Shown here: in pieces, positions 15,956 to 23,699 of the stretch
How the letters are laid out: every line of letters begins with the position of its first letter
Numbering within the stretch: position 1 is the first letter of the stretch
DNA from: Oscillospiraceae bacterium
GTDB taxonomy: Bacteria > Bacillota > Clostridia > Oscillospirales > Ruminococcaceae
Reading direction: 5' to 3'
DNA: 46,885 nt
Assembly: GCA_017521825.1 (NCBI GenBank)
Contig: JAFXBK010000005.1
Span: forward strand, 1-46,885
Notes under the pieces: model-generated
Told to the model about the DNA's origin: nothing
The model's database searches: none
The model's input: the letters and a program-made list of their open reading frames with translations, nothing else
Translations under genes and position numbers: made by a program

Positions 15956-16849
15956 TCACATAACAAGAGATTTTATCAGCGCCGGCTTTATTTTTTCATA
16001 AATTTCATCAAAATCCGAAAGCAAAAGCGGGTTTTCGCCTTTTCCGATTTCAACAGTAAAACCCGGCCGGCCAAATTTTTCAATGTACCAGTCCTTCAAA
16101 CCGCCGCAGCTTGCCATTCCGGAAGGAAAGGCGGTTTTATATCCGCAGGAGGAAGCAAATTCCTCCGCAATATCGCGGCTTATCATCGGCGTTTTGCTTT
16201 TGTAATACCAGTAAACTTCCTCACCCTGGGAATGGAAAGACCAGAGCCTTTTTATATCAAAGGTGCTTATAAACCCGCAAATTGCCCTTGTTTCCGGTTC
16301 GGAAAAAGGCCTTGGGCCGCCGTATTGCCTTGGCGCCGGGCCGAAGATTTTGTTTTTGCGTTCCTGCTCATGCAAAAATTCCCAGCCTGCGCCGAAATTA
16401 TGGTTGATGTCCACTCCCCTTGCGTTGGCGTTCCAATGTTTAAAATCACCGTTTGCAAGGCGACCGATTCTTTTTTCGGAGGAAAAAGCCGCCCCGGCAC
16501 CAAGGATGTTTATATTTACTCCGTCCGGATTGAGCACCGGAACAACCGCCAATCCCCTTTTGGAAATTGCGGAAAAGATATTAACTCCGAAAAGGTTTTC
16601 GCCATGCTCAAAAGCCCCGCAAACTTCCTCGAAAAACCGAAGAACAACAAGGGCGGCAAGCCACTCGCTCCCATGAGTTGCGGCAACAAAAAGGGTTGCG
16701 CCAACGGGTTTTCCAACCGTGAGCACCGGAATTTTCCTTCCGAGCACGCTTTTCCCTATGAAAAAGCTTTTTGAGCACGGGTGCTTCTTTAAAATTTCGC
16801 TTATATAAAAATTCAGGTTTTCCGCCGTTGGTTCTTTAAAAAATTCCAA
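15956..16849 (-). CDS. M14-family zinc carboxypeptidase
   Basis: 297 aa. Zinc ligands HGSEW (His and Glu) near residue 60, the substrate-binding Arg in ARGVDINHNF, the third ligand His in FHSQG, and the catalytic Glu in TVEIGKGENP. The compact length and lack of a signal peptide resemble the gamma-D-glutamyl-meso-diaminopimelate peptidases (M14C), which trim peptidoglycan peptides; recycling of wall peptides inside the cell is plausible. It sits about 100 bp from dfx and is divergent from the Nudix gene. Confidence 0.85.
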   Translation of the reverse strand: MEFFKEPTAENLNFYISEILKKHPCSKSFFIGKSVLGRKIPVLTVGKPVGATLFVAATHGSEWLAALVVLRFFEEVCGAFEHGENLFGVNIFSAISKRGLAVVPVLNPDGVNINILGAGAAFSSEKRIGRLANGDFKHWNANARGVDINHNFGAGWEFLHEQERKNKIFGPAPRQYGGPRPFSEPETRAICGFISTFDIKRLWSFHSQGEEVYWYYKSKTPMISRDIAEEFASSCGYKTAFPSGMASCGGLKDWYIEKFGRPGFTVEIGKGENPLLLSDFDEIYEKIKPALIKSLVM

Positions 16850-16930
16850 AATAAATTTCCTCCCGCATATTCAAATCTTTTTAAATATATGTTAGAATAT
16901 TTAAAAATAGGCAAAGGAGTGGCTTTTTTA

Positions 16931-17467
16931 ATGGTTGTTCCGGAAAAAACAAAAAAATCCACCGAGGTTTTTAACGGCCATATTATGAAGGTTTATAAAG
17001 ACGAAGTCCTTCTTGGCGAAAAGGAGGCTTTCCGCGAGGTCGTTCGCCACAAAGGCGCCGCCGCAATTCTTGCTGTTGATAAAAACGGCGAGGCTTTTTT
17101 TGTGGAACAGTTCCGCTATCCGGTAAACTCACCGCTTTTTGAAGTCCCTGCCGGAAAAATCGACCCGGGCGAAATTCCCCTTGAATGTGCCCGGCGCGAA
17201 CTTATGGAAGAATGCGGCGTTTCCGCGGAAAAATGGACCGAGCTCGGCCCGATGTTTTCTTCCCCCGGCTTTTGCGATGAAGTTATCCACCTTTTCCTTG
17301 CGGAAAATCTTTCAGAATCCAATCCGGACCCGGACGAGGACGAATTTTTGGATATAATAAAACTTCCCCTTTCGGAAGTTCTGGAAAGGGTTCGCCGGGG
17401 CGAAATTCCCGACGCAAAAACCCAGATCCTTGTTTTAAGAGTTTGTGATATTTTAGGAATAAAGTAA
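16931..17467 (+). CDS. Nudix hydrolase, ADP-ribose pyrophosphatase type
   Basis: 178 aa from ATG 16931, preceded by AAAGGAG (16913-16919). The earlier ATG at 16889 is rejected because it lies within a likely -10 box (TAGAAT). A complete Nudix box GX5EX7REXXEEXG is present (GKIDPGEIPLECARRELMEE, then CGV). VEQFRYPVNSPLFEVPAG is typical of ADP-ribose pyrophosphatases, which split ADP-ribose to AMP and ribose 5-phosphate. Cytosolic, monocistronic, ending at a strong terminator. Confidence 0.9.
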   Translation: MVVPEKTKKSTEVFNGHIMKVYKDEVLLGEKEAFREVVRHKGAAAILAVDKNGEAFFVEQFRYPVNSPLFEVPAGKIDPGEIPLECARRELMEECGVSAEKWTELGPMFSSPGFCDEVIHLFLAENLSESNPDPDEDEFLDIIKLPLSEVLERVRRGEIPDAKTQILVLRVCDILGIK

Positions 17468-17502
17468 AAAAATCACCTGCCTTTGGCAGGTGATTTTTTT
17501 TG
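17466..17502. terminator. Terminator after the Nudix gene
   Basis: A 16 bp stem (17466-17481 with 17485-17500), TTT loop, T-tract. It also serves the convergent DUF4015 gene. Confidence 0.92.
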
Positions 17503-17508
17503 CTTTGT

Positions 17509-18888
17509 TTATTCAAAATCTTCCGGATAGAAAGTTGTTATTCCCGGCGGATCCTCCGGATGGCCGGAATTATTATTTTCTTCCTCGGAAGGTTCTTCCT
17601 CTTCCGGTTCGGAAGGCGTTACGGGCTGTTCAGGAACAACCGGCTGGGTGGGAACGCTTGGCTGAACCGGCTGGCCTTCCTCCGGAACAACTTCCGGTTC
17701 TTCCGGAACTCCGGTGAAATAGGCTTCGTTATAAATAAGGATATAGCCGGTTGCGCCTTTTGTTTTAAGGTAATCAAAAATCCCGGCGGTTTCTTCTTTT
17801 GTAAAACCTTCAAAATCCAGTGTGGGAAGAATTTTAAGGCCGCCGATGCTTCCAAGGGATTCGTAAGCCTTTATAAAAACTTCGGAAATATCTTCCGGAA
17901 GTTTTTTGAAATAAAAATCGTCGCTTATTTTTTCGCCGATGTAATCGTCGATATCAATAAGGGGAGCGTAGCCATCCGCGGAAAGGGAAATGGGGTTTTC
18001 GCCGTAAATTTCCGAACCGGTTATTGCCGCAAAACTTTCGTAACCTATTATTACGTCCGTATCGGTAACAACCGTTGAGGAATATACCCTTTTTGCAAAA
18101 TCGGAAAGTATCTCCGCTTTTGAAATTTCTTCCGCGCCGATTCCGAAATAGGCATATTCCATACCTTCGTCCTCAGGGAAGCGCATTCCTTCAAGAAGGA
18201 TCGCGTCGGCACCGCTATCGACCGCATCGTAAACGATATCGAGGATATATTTTTGCGCGGTATCGGAATAGGGGTTAAGCCAGGGTTTTCCGCCGTTATC
18301 AACGCTGTCATCAAGCCAAAGAATTCCGTCGGCGGAACCATAGCGGATTGCCATATCCGTTGCGTTATAGGGCGCGGTGCTGTCCTCGAAGGCATAGATC
18401 CTTGTTACAACGTCAAAGCCAAGGTTTTTTGCGGTTTTTATCCTTACCGCAAGGTTGATGGCTTTTTCGTCGGAAGCGCCGGCGTTAAGAACACTTACCT
18501 GATTCGAAAGATAGGTTACGGTTCCGTTTTTTGTTTTCATATCGATAACAACGGCGGTTACCTCTTCATCAAGGGATTTTAAAAATCCGTGGAAATCAAT
18601 GGAATTATAAAGAACCTCTTCCGGAACGGTTACTGCAACCGTTTCCTTTTCAAGAAATTCAATTTCTTCCGGAACAAAAGCGGGTTCCTGGGGTTTTTCC
18701 GGAACCGGGTCCTGTTCGATTATAACCTTGTTTTTTTCGTTTATTGCCTCCATAAGCGGTTCATAGGAAAACCAGCCGATTGCAAAAAGGCAGGCAACAA
18801 TTACCGTAACAAGGATTCCTTTTATAATTTTTCCGCGAATCGGGTTATAGATTCGGGAACGATAGTGTCTTACTTTATATCTTTTCAT
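17509..18888 (-). CDS. DUF4015 putative glycoside hydrolase, membrane-anchored
   Basis: 459 aa from ATG 18888, with AAAGGTG 7 bases upstream. A basic N-terminus, one membrane helix (about 22-40), a Pro/Glu-rich linker, a TIM-barrel-like DUF4015 domain (about 85-395) with FHGFLKSL, VVIDMK, DGILWLDD and ILLEGMRFP, then a Pro/Glu-rich tail of about 60 residues. The family is annotated as putative glycosyl hydrolase without a proven substrate; acidic residues in WLDD and LEGMRF are candidate catalysts. It faces outward. It starts 11 bp after the rnfA-like stop and so is the last gene of the Rnf-like operon, an unusual partner. Confidence 0.8.
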   Translation of the reverse strand: MKRYKVRHYRSRIYNPIRGKIIKGILVTVIVACLFAIGWFSYEPLMEAINEKNKVIIEQDPVPEKPQEPAFVPEEIEFLEKETVAVTVPEEVLYNSIDFHGFLKSLDEEVTAVVIDMKTKNGTVTYLSNQVSVLNAGASDEKAINLAVRIKTAKNLGFDVVTRIYAFEDSTAPYNATDMAIRYGSADGILWLDDSVDNGGKPWLNPYSDTAQKYILDIVYDAVDSGADAILLEGMRFPEDEGMEYAYFGIGAEEISKAEILSDFAKRVYSSTVVTDTDVIIGYESFAAITGSEIYGENPISLSADGYAPLIDIDDYIGEKISDDFYFKKLPEDISEVFIKAYESLGSIGGLKILPTLDFEGFTKEETAGIFDYLKTKGATGYILIYNEAYFTGVPEEPEVVPEEGQPVQPSVPTQPVVPEQPVTPSEPEEEEPSEEENNNSGHPEDPPGITTFYPEDFE

Positions 18889-18899
18889 AACAAACACCT

Positions 18900-19493
18900 T
18901 TAAGTGGGAAGCTGGTGGCCAACAAGGCCATAGAACGCAAGGGAAAGAAGCCCAAGATAGATAAGCGCAATTGGAACGCCGCGGAAAATTTTCGGAACGC
19001 GGCAATATTCAAGCCTTGTTAAACCGTAGCCGACGATTATTACCGCAAGGCCGAAGCCAAGGCTCATTCCTATTCCGTAGCCGATGGTGCTGATAAGGTC
19101 GAGCCTTGCGCTTGCGGGAACAAGGAGGGTTCCCAAAGCGGCACAGTTAAAAACCGCCGTTCCAAGGTTCTGGCCGATTTTTTCAAATTTTTCCGGAAGG
19201 AATTTTTTAAGTAAAAAATATGTTACCGAATATACCAGCGCAAGAACCGCGATATACATTACCGGAACGATTACATGGCTCATCTCGTGTGAATGTAAAA
19301 CTCCCCGAAGGGGGTATCCGATAAGGCCGGAAACAGTTGTTATTCCGGAAAGAACAAGGGTATATTTAAAAATTTCCTTCGGATGTTTTGTAAGATAAAA
19401 CAGCCAGCTTGTTCCAAGCGCCCTTGTGAAAATAATGTTTTCAATAAAAAGCGCCGTAAGCATCATCGAGAGGAACTGTAAAAAATAACTCAT
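18900..19493 (-). CDS. RnfA-like membrane subunit, lacks one of two cluster cysteines
   Basis: 197 aa, six membrane helices. The C-terminal part is clearly RnfA (RVPKIFRGVPIALI, then LGLLSLAF). In ordinary RnfA/NqrE, LGICPFLG and NCAVLG supply two cysteines to a 2Fe-2S centre shared with RnfE/NqrD inside the membrane. Here the first motif reads LGTSWLFY (26-33), with no Cys, while NCAALG keeps Cys117. The start overlaps the rnfE-like stop by 4 bp (coupled translation). It cannot form the usual four-Cys centre with this RnfE partner. Confidence 0.82.
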   Translation of the reverse strand: MSYFLQFLSMMLTALFIENIIFTRALGTSWLFYLTKHPKEIFKYTLVLSGITTVSGLIGYPLRGVLHSHEMSHVIVPVMYIAVLALVYSVTYFLLKKFLPEKFEKIGQNLGTAVFNCAALGTLLVPASARLDLISTIGYGIGMSLGFGLAVIIVGYGLTRLEYCRVPKIFRGVPIALIYLGLLSLAFYGLVGHQLPT

Positions 19494-20110
19494 GCCGATT
19501 CCTCCTCACTTTTTTCGCCGGATTTTCGGATAATATCCTTAACCCAGTTTAATATTGCCGCCATAAATCCAAGAAGGATAAATCCCCAAAAGGGAAGATT
19601 TGCCGCGGGATAGGCTGCCTCGGTTATTTTAAATCCCCAAAGGCTTCCGCTGCTTAAAAATTCCCTTGCGGCGCCGAGTACTGCCGCAGTAAGCGCAAAA
19701 CCAAGGGTGATGCAAACTCCGCCGAAAAGGGCTTTTGCAACGCCCTGTTTTTCCGCAATTTTCGAAGAATATACTATCGGAACGGTGGAAACCGCCAGAA
19801 GCGCCGGATAAATTCCGGCGGAATCGAAAATTGTTGCGGAAAAACTTTTGCAGATGTAATAAGCCGGGAAAAGCATTGCCGCGGAAACAAGCGCATAGAA
19901 AACCACGTTGAACCCGCTCGGGATTTTTTTACCGACCGTTGCGGCAAAAAGCATTACCGGAACGGTTATGAACAAAAAGGTTACGGAAAGAGCCGCCGCA
20001 TTCTGAAGGTTTATATCGCCGGCGGCAAGATGGCCGAGAACAAGCCCGAGAACAAGAACCGGGTTTTTAAAGAAGATATATCCGAGGCATTCTTTCAGTT
20101 CTGCTTTCAT
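19490..20110 (-). CDS. RnfE-like membrane subunit, lacks both cluster cysteines
   Basis: 206 aa, about six membrane helices and a charged C-terminal tail. Start KNPVLVLGL and a late LGFALTAAVLGAAREFL match RnfE/NqrD. The two cluster-binding cysteines are gone: canonical LGLCPTLAV is LGLVLGHLAA (21-30), and canonical VNC aligns with VST (Thr109). In a normal Rnf operon rnfG lies between rnfD and rnfE; here rnfD overlaps rnfE by 4 bp, leaving no room. The function is therefore uncertain: a flavin-only relay, a transporter-like role or a structural subunit. Confidence 0.8.
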   Translation of the reverse strand: MKAELKECLGYIFFKNPVLVLGLVLGHLAAGDINLQNAAALSVTFLFITVPVMLFAATVGKKIPSGFNVVFYALVSAAMLFPAYYICKSFSATIFDSAGIYPALLAVSTVPIVYSSKIAEKQGVAKALFGGVCITLGFALTAAVLGAAREFLSSGSLWGFKITEAAYPAANLPFWGFILLGFMAAILNWVKDIIRKSGEKSEEESA

Positions 20111-21267
20111 AACTGCGCCGCCTCCTTTTCCTCTTCTTTTTCTTCGGAAAGGTCAATTTCAACCGGTTCTTCGGGAACTTCGGTTTCTTCCGGGATTCCG
20201 GGAGCTTCGGTTTCTTCGACCTTCTTAACGGGACGAACGACCGGTTTTTCCTTTTCCTCTTTTTTCCGTTTCATCTCCGCTTTAAGGGAATCGGAAATGC
20301 TTTCCTTATGGCGGATAACGTGAAGAACGCTTTCGCAGATAGCGTCAAAAATCGGAGAGAAAACGTTCATAAGGATAAGGGCGCTTGCAAAACCCATTTC
20401 AAAACCGCCGTAATAACGGAAAAGGAAAACAACAACCGCGGCGGAAATTCCCGCCATAAGTTTTCCGAAATCGCGCTTGGGCGAAGTTACCGGTTCGGTA
20501 AGCATGAAAAATGCGCCGAAAATTATTGCGCCGCTGAAAAGTTCGTAACAAAGGGATTCCAGCGGGGAAACGCTGATTCTCGGGAAAATCATGCAAAGGG
20601 CGGAATATGGCAAAAGGAAGGAAACGGGGGTGATCCAGTTTACCGCCTTTTTTACTATAAGGAAAATTCCGCAGGCAACAACAACAAGAATGTTGGTGGC
20701 GCCCATGGGTCCCGGCGCCGTTCCAAGAAGCATATCAAGGATGTTATAATCCGGAACCGCGCCCAAAGAAAGGCTGTAAGCGGGGCTTTGGGCAATTTTA
20801 ACGGTGCTTTTGCCAAAAACTTCAACCGCCTGCATTGTTACGGGATATCTGAAAACAAGTTCCGGCCAGCAGATCGCAACGGAAGCAAAACCAACCGCCG
20901 CGGGGTTAAAAAGGTTGCTTCCGGTTCCGCCAAAGGGAACTTTTACAACAAAAATCGCAACGGCGCAGGCGGAAACAACGGTGTAATAAGGAATATCCGC
21001 CGGAAGAAGAAGCGGAATTATAAGGCCGGTTATAATCGGGGTAAGGTCCGGAACCGGTTTTTCCCTAAGGAAAAACGAACCGAGAAGGGAAAGAACGCTG
21101 CAGGAAATTATTCCCACAAGGCCGAGAACAAGGCTTCTTGCGCCATGGTAGAAAAACGCCATGAAATAAATCGGAAGAAGCGCAAAGATAACGTCGGTCA
21201 TCATTGTTACAACGGATTCACTCTGTCTTACATGGGGTGCGTTCTGGAACATCAGTTTTTCTTTCAT
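20107..21267 (-). CDS. RnfD-like membrane subunit with charged C-terminal tail
   Basis: 386 aa from ATG 21267, with GGAGGG 6-7 bases upstream. NQR2/RnfD/RnfE family (NqrB fold) with about 9-10 helices. SNLFNPAAVGFA matches the family. The covalent-FMN motif SGAT appears as MGAT (188-191), keeping the acceptor Thr191, so FMN attachment remains possible. Normal partners RnfG (FMN transferase substrate) and ApbE are not in this operon. After the last helix there is a cytosolic tail of about 60 residues rich in Lys, then Glu/Pro, which RnfD proteins lack. Start and stop each overlap the neighbouring genes by 4 bp. Confidence 0.83.
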   Translation of the reverse strand: MKEKLMFQNAPHVRQSESVVTMMTDVIFALLPIYFMAFFYHGARSLVLGLVGIISCSVLSLLGSFFLREKPVPDLTPIITGLIIPLLLPADIPYYTVVSACAVAIFVVKVPFGGTGSNLFNPAAVGFASVAICWPELVFRYPVTMQAVEVFGKSTVKIAQSPAYSLSLGAVPDYNILDMLLGTAPGPMGATNILVVVACGIFLIVKKAVNWITPVSFLLPYSALCMIFPRISVSPLESLCYELFSGAIIFGAFFMLTEPVTSPKRDFGKLMAGISAAVVVFLFRYYGGFEMGFASALILMNVFSPIFDAICESVLHVIRHKESISDSLKAEMKRKKEEKEKPVVRPVKKVEETEAPGIPEETEVPEEPVEIDLSEEKEEEKEAAQL

Positions 21268-22310
21268 AACGTACCCTCCTTCTTCGCAAGTTCGATCTGT
21301 TTTTTCGCTTTGATAAGCGTTGCGGCAACGTCGATTCTTGAAGGGCAGACATAGGAGCAGGCTCCGCAGCCGATGCACATTGAAACGTCGTATTCCTGAA
21401 GAAGGTCAAGTTTTCCTGCTTCGGCAAATTTCCTCATGGAACAGACGGAAAGCGCCTTCGGGCAGGCGTGGTCGCATCTTCCGCAGCCGATGCAGGTGTA
21501 GCTGTATGTACCGTAGCTTCGGGCAAGGGCAATTATGCCGCGGGTGGTCGGGCCGACGGTTTCGTTTTCCGGTTCAAAAATCGCCCTTCCGGTCATGGAA
21601 CCGCCAAGGATAATTGCTTCCGGTTCTTCGGTAAGGCCGCAAAGTTCAAGAATTTTTTCCGCGGTTGTTCCGATGGGAACTTCGACGTTCCTCGGGTTTT
21701 TAACAACGTCGCCGGCGACGGTTACAAAACAGGTGGTCATCTTCCGGCTTTCTTCCGCGGCCCTTGCAAGATGAAGCATTGCACATGCGCCGATTATAAC
21801 GGAGTTTTTGCCTTTGGGAAGGTGGCGGTGAACTCTGCTTTCCGCGGGATAAAGTCCGCCGATTTTTTTAACGGGATATTTTCCGATCTTCCTCGGGATT
21901 CCGAAGTTGGAATCGAGGATATGGCGGTACATTGCGATATATGTTTTTTCCGGGGAAAGAACCCTTTCGCAAAGTTCGATTCCAAGGGAAAGTTTTTCCG
22001 GCTGGTGGATTCCGACGCTCATCTGGCTTGAAATATAGGGTTCATCATCGATTGCGTCAACAATAAGCGTTCCGCCTTCGCCAAGGTTTGCTTTTTCAAG
22101 CTTTTCCCAAAGCATTTTGCCGTCGCTTTCGTCAACAATTTCCGCAAGGCGGGCAAGTTCGATTATCTGTTCGCCGGAAAGTTCATCAATGGCGGTATCC
22201 GGAAAATCGCAGTCGAAATATTCAAATTCCTGGCGCATTACCAGGGTGCTTCTGGTAAGCATGGGCTCTTTTTTCTGTTCAAGAAAAATGCCTTTAAAAA
22301 ATAATGACAT
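21264..22310 (-). CDS. RnfC-like iron-sulfur protein with degenerate NADH/FMN site
   Basis: 348 aa; RnfC is usually about 430-450. The N-terminal barrel-sandwich domain is missing. The FMN/NADH loop GLGGAGFPT is replaced by DESDGKMLW (60-68), and GAECEPY by AIDDEPY (86-92). The SLBB-like middle (TVAGDVVKNP...VPIGTTAEKI...ILGGSMTG) is kept. Two full CxxCxxCxxxC clusters (Cys273/276/279/283 and Cys312/315/318/322) should hold two 4Fe-4S centres. It can thus pass electrons but probably cannot take them from NADH itself. GGAGG precedes the ATG; it starts 24 bp after rpe. Confidence 0.85.
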   Translation of the reverse strand: MSLFFKGIFLEQKKEPMLTRSTLVMRQEFEYFDCDFPDTAIDELSGEQIIELARLAEIVDESDGKMLWEKLEKANLGEGGTLIVDAIDDEPYISSQMSVGIHQPEKLSLGIELCERVLSPEKTYIAMYRHILDSNFGIPRKIGKYPVKKIGGLYPAESRVHRHLPKGKNSVIIGACAMLHLARAAEESRKMTTCFVTVAGDVVKNPRNVEVPIGTTAEKILELCGLTEEPEAIILGGSMTGRAIFEPENETVGPTTRGIIALARSYGTYSYTCIGCGRCDHACPKALSVCSMRKFAEAGKLDLLQEYDVSMCIGCGACSYVCPSRIDVAATLIKAKKQIELAKKEGTL

Positions 22311-22334
22311 CGTTTTCCTCCAAAGGATCTGGAT

Positions 22335-22994
22335 TTAATTTGCGGCAGCGCGAAGCTCCGCAACGGCTTTTTCATAATCTTCCTGTTTAAAAAGGGCGGA
22401 ACCGGCGACAAAAATGTTTGCGCCTGTTTCGGCGGCGGTTCCGATGGTGTTTTTATCAATTCCGCCATCAACCTGGATGTTTACGGAAAGGCCTTCCTTT
22501 TCGATAATTTCGCGCAGGGCTTTTACCTTCGGCATCATATCCGCCATAAAGCTCTGTCCGCCGAAACCGGGTTCAACGGTCATAACAAGGACCATTTCGA
22601 TAAAAGGAAGATAGGGAACAACTTTTTCGTAGGGGGTTCCGGGTTTTATGGCAATTGCCGGAAGAACGCCGAAGGATTTTATTTTTTCGATAACTTCCAT
22701 GGGGTCGTTGTCACATTCAAGGTGGAAGGTGATTCTGTCGGCGCCGCCTTTTACAAAATCTTCGATATAACGAAGGGGTTCGGAAATCATAAGATGGGTG
22801 TCGAAGAACATTTTGTTCACCTTGCGAAGGCTTTTCATAATCGGCGCGCCGTAGCTGATGTTCGGAACAAAATGTCCGTCCATAACGTCAATATGGAGCT
22901 GGTCTGCGCCGGCTTTTTCCATTTTTGCACATTCTTCACCAAGAATCGCAAAATCCGCGGAAAGGATCGAAGGGGCAATGATTACTTCTTTCAT
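22335..22994 (-). CDS. rpe: Ribulose-phosphate 3-epimerase
   Basis: 219 aa TIM barrel, standard length. Interconverts ribulose 5-phosphate and xylulose 5-phosphate in the pentose phosphate pathway. Signatures: APSILSADFA, HIDVMDGHFVPN, FDTHLMI, MTVEPGFGGQ and VDGGI, with the metal-binding His and Asp residues present. It is the first gene of the operon leading into the Rnf-like genes; a consensus promoter lies upstream. Confidence 0.97.
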   Translation of the reverse strand: MKEVIIAPSILSADFAILGEECAKMEKAGADQLHIDVMDGHFVPNISYGAPIMKSLRKVNKMFFDTHLMISEPLRYIEDFVKGGADRITFHLECDNDPMEVIEKIKSFGVLPAIAIKPGTPYEKVVPYLPFIEMVLVMTVEPGFGGQSFMADMMPKVKALREIIEKEGLSVNIQVDGGIDKNTIGTAAETGANIFVAGSALFKQEDYEKAVAELRAAAN

Positions 22995-23087
22995 CTTAAA
23001 AACATCTCCTTAAAAAATTTTTCAGGATATTGTGTTTTGCCGTTATATTATTAAAATATATTATTTAAAAATATATTTTTACAGTTT

Positions 23088-23116
23088 ATTTTACCAAAAA
23101 CCATAAAAAAGGTCAA
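23088..23116 (-). promoter_or_regulatory. Promoter of the rpe-rnf operon
   Basis: On minus: TTGACC (23116-23111), 17 bp, TAAAAT (23093-23088), about 95 bp before the rpe start. Confidence 0.75.
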
Positions 23117-23327
23117 CCTTAACCGGGGGCGATATTACAAAACGGAATAGGACTTTTGGCTTTGTTTACAAAAAATTTTCAATTTCCGGCAAAAAAATTG
23201 CGAAGGCTTTCCGGAAAACGCGGCCGGACTGCCTTCGCTATATAAAACCCTTTTCAAAGGGCACAGTATATTTTATGCAAAAACGCTTTTTCCGGAGCGG
23301 AAAAACTTTTTTCCTTTTTAAAAAAGG

Positions 23328-23352
23328 AAAACGCCCGCAGAGCGGGCGTTTT
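23328..23352 (-). terminator. Terminator of the FliB-MazG operon
   Basis: CGCCCGC/GCGGGCG stem (23332-23338 with 23342-23348) followed on minus by TTTTCCTTTTTT. Confidence 0.85.
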
Positions 23353-23366
23353 ATTCGCTTTTATTT

Positions 23367-23699
23367 TTAAAGTTCGGTATATTTTGCCTTGTTGCCGAAG
23401 GCAAGTTCCACCGGATATTTTTCCGAATTGCGTTTTACCTTCGCCTGGATAATTTCGTCAAGGTCAAGTCCGCAGGCGTCCGCCATAAGAATGCAGTAAT
23501 TGAGAACGTCCGCAAGTTCCTCCTTGATTTTTTCCCGCTTGTTTTCACAAACAAGGTCGCCGCCGCTCCATTGGAAAATTTCCAGAAGCTCCGAAGCTTC
23601 CAGCGAAACCGAAATGGCAAGGTCCTTTGGATTATGGAACTGGCGCCAGTTACGGTCATCCCGGAATTTAAGAACCATATCTATTGTTTCCTGTTTCAT
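23367..23699 (-). CDS. MazG-like nucleotide pyrophosphohydrolase
   Basis: 110 aa, a single all-alpha MazG-type domain like RS21-C6/dCTPase. The magnesium-binding ExxE...ExxD pattern is visible: Glu34 and Glu37 in LEASELLE, Glu61 and Asp64 in EELADVLNY. Such enzymes hydrolyse non-canonical or excess (d)NTPs to monophosphates. The start overlaps the upstream FliB-like gene's stop by 4 bp (coupled translation). Confidence 0.9.
   Translation of the reverse strand: MKQETIDMVLKFRDDRNWRQFHNPKDLAISVSLEASELLEIFQWSGGDLVCENKREKIKEELADVLNYCILMADACGLDLDEIIQAKVKRNSEKYPVELAFGNKAKYTEL

Larger units (their letters stand above)
22995..23366. other. Gene-free stretch upstream of rpe
   Basis: Holds the rpe promoter, an AT-rich 5' leader, a GCGAAGGC/GCCTTCGC inverted pair (23200-23207 with 23231-23238) around a GGCCGG-rich segment, an AT-rich TTTCCTTTTT/AAAAAGGAAA hairpin (about 23310-23330), and the MazG-operon terminator. 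No ORF with a binding site was found. Confidence 0.6.

Noticed and set aside
18900-22310. Calling the rnf genes pseudogenes
   Set aside because: All four frames are intact, overlap by 4 bp, have good start sites where not overlapped, and keep family-specific residues outside the cofactor sites.
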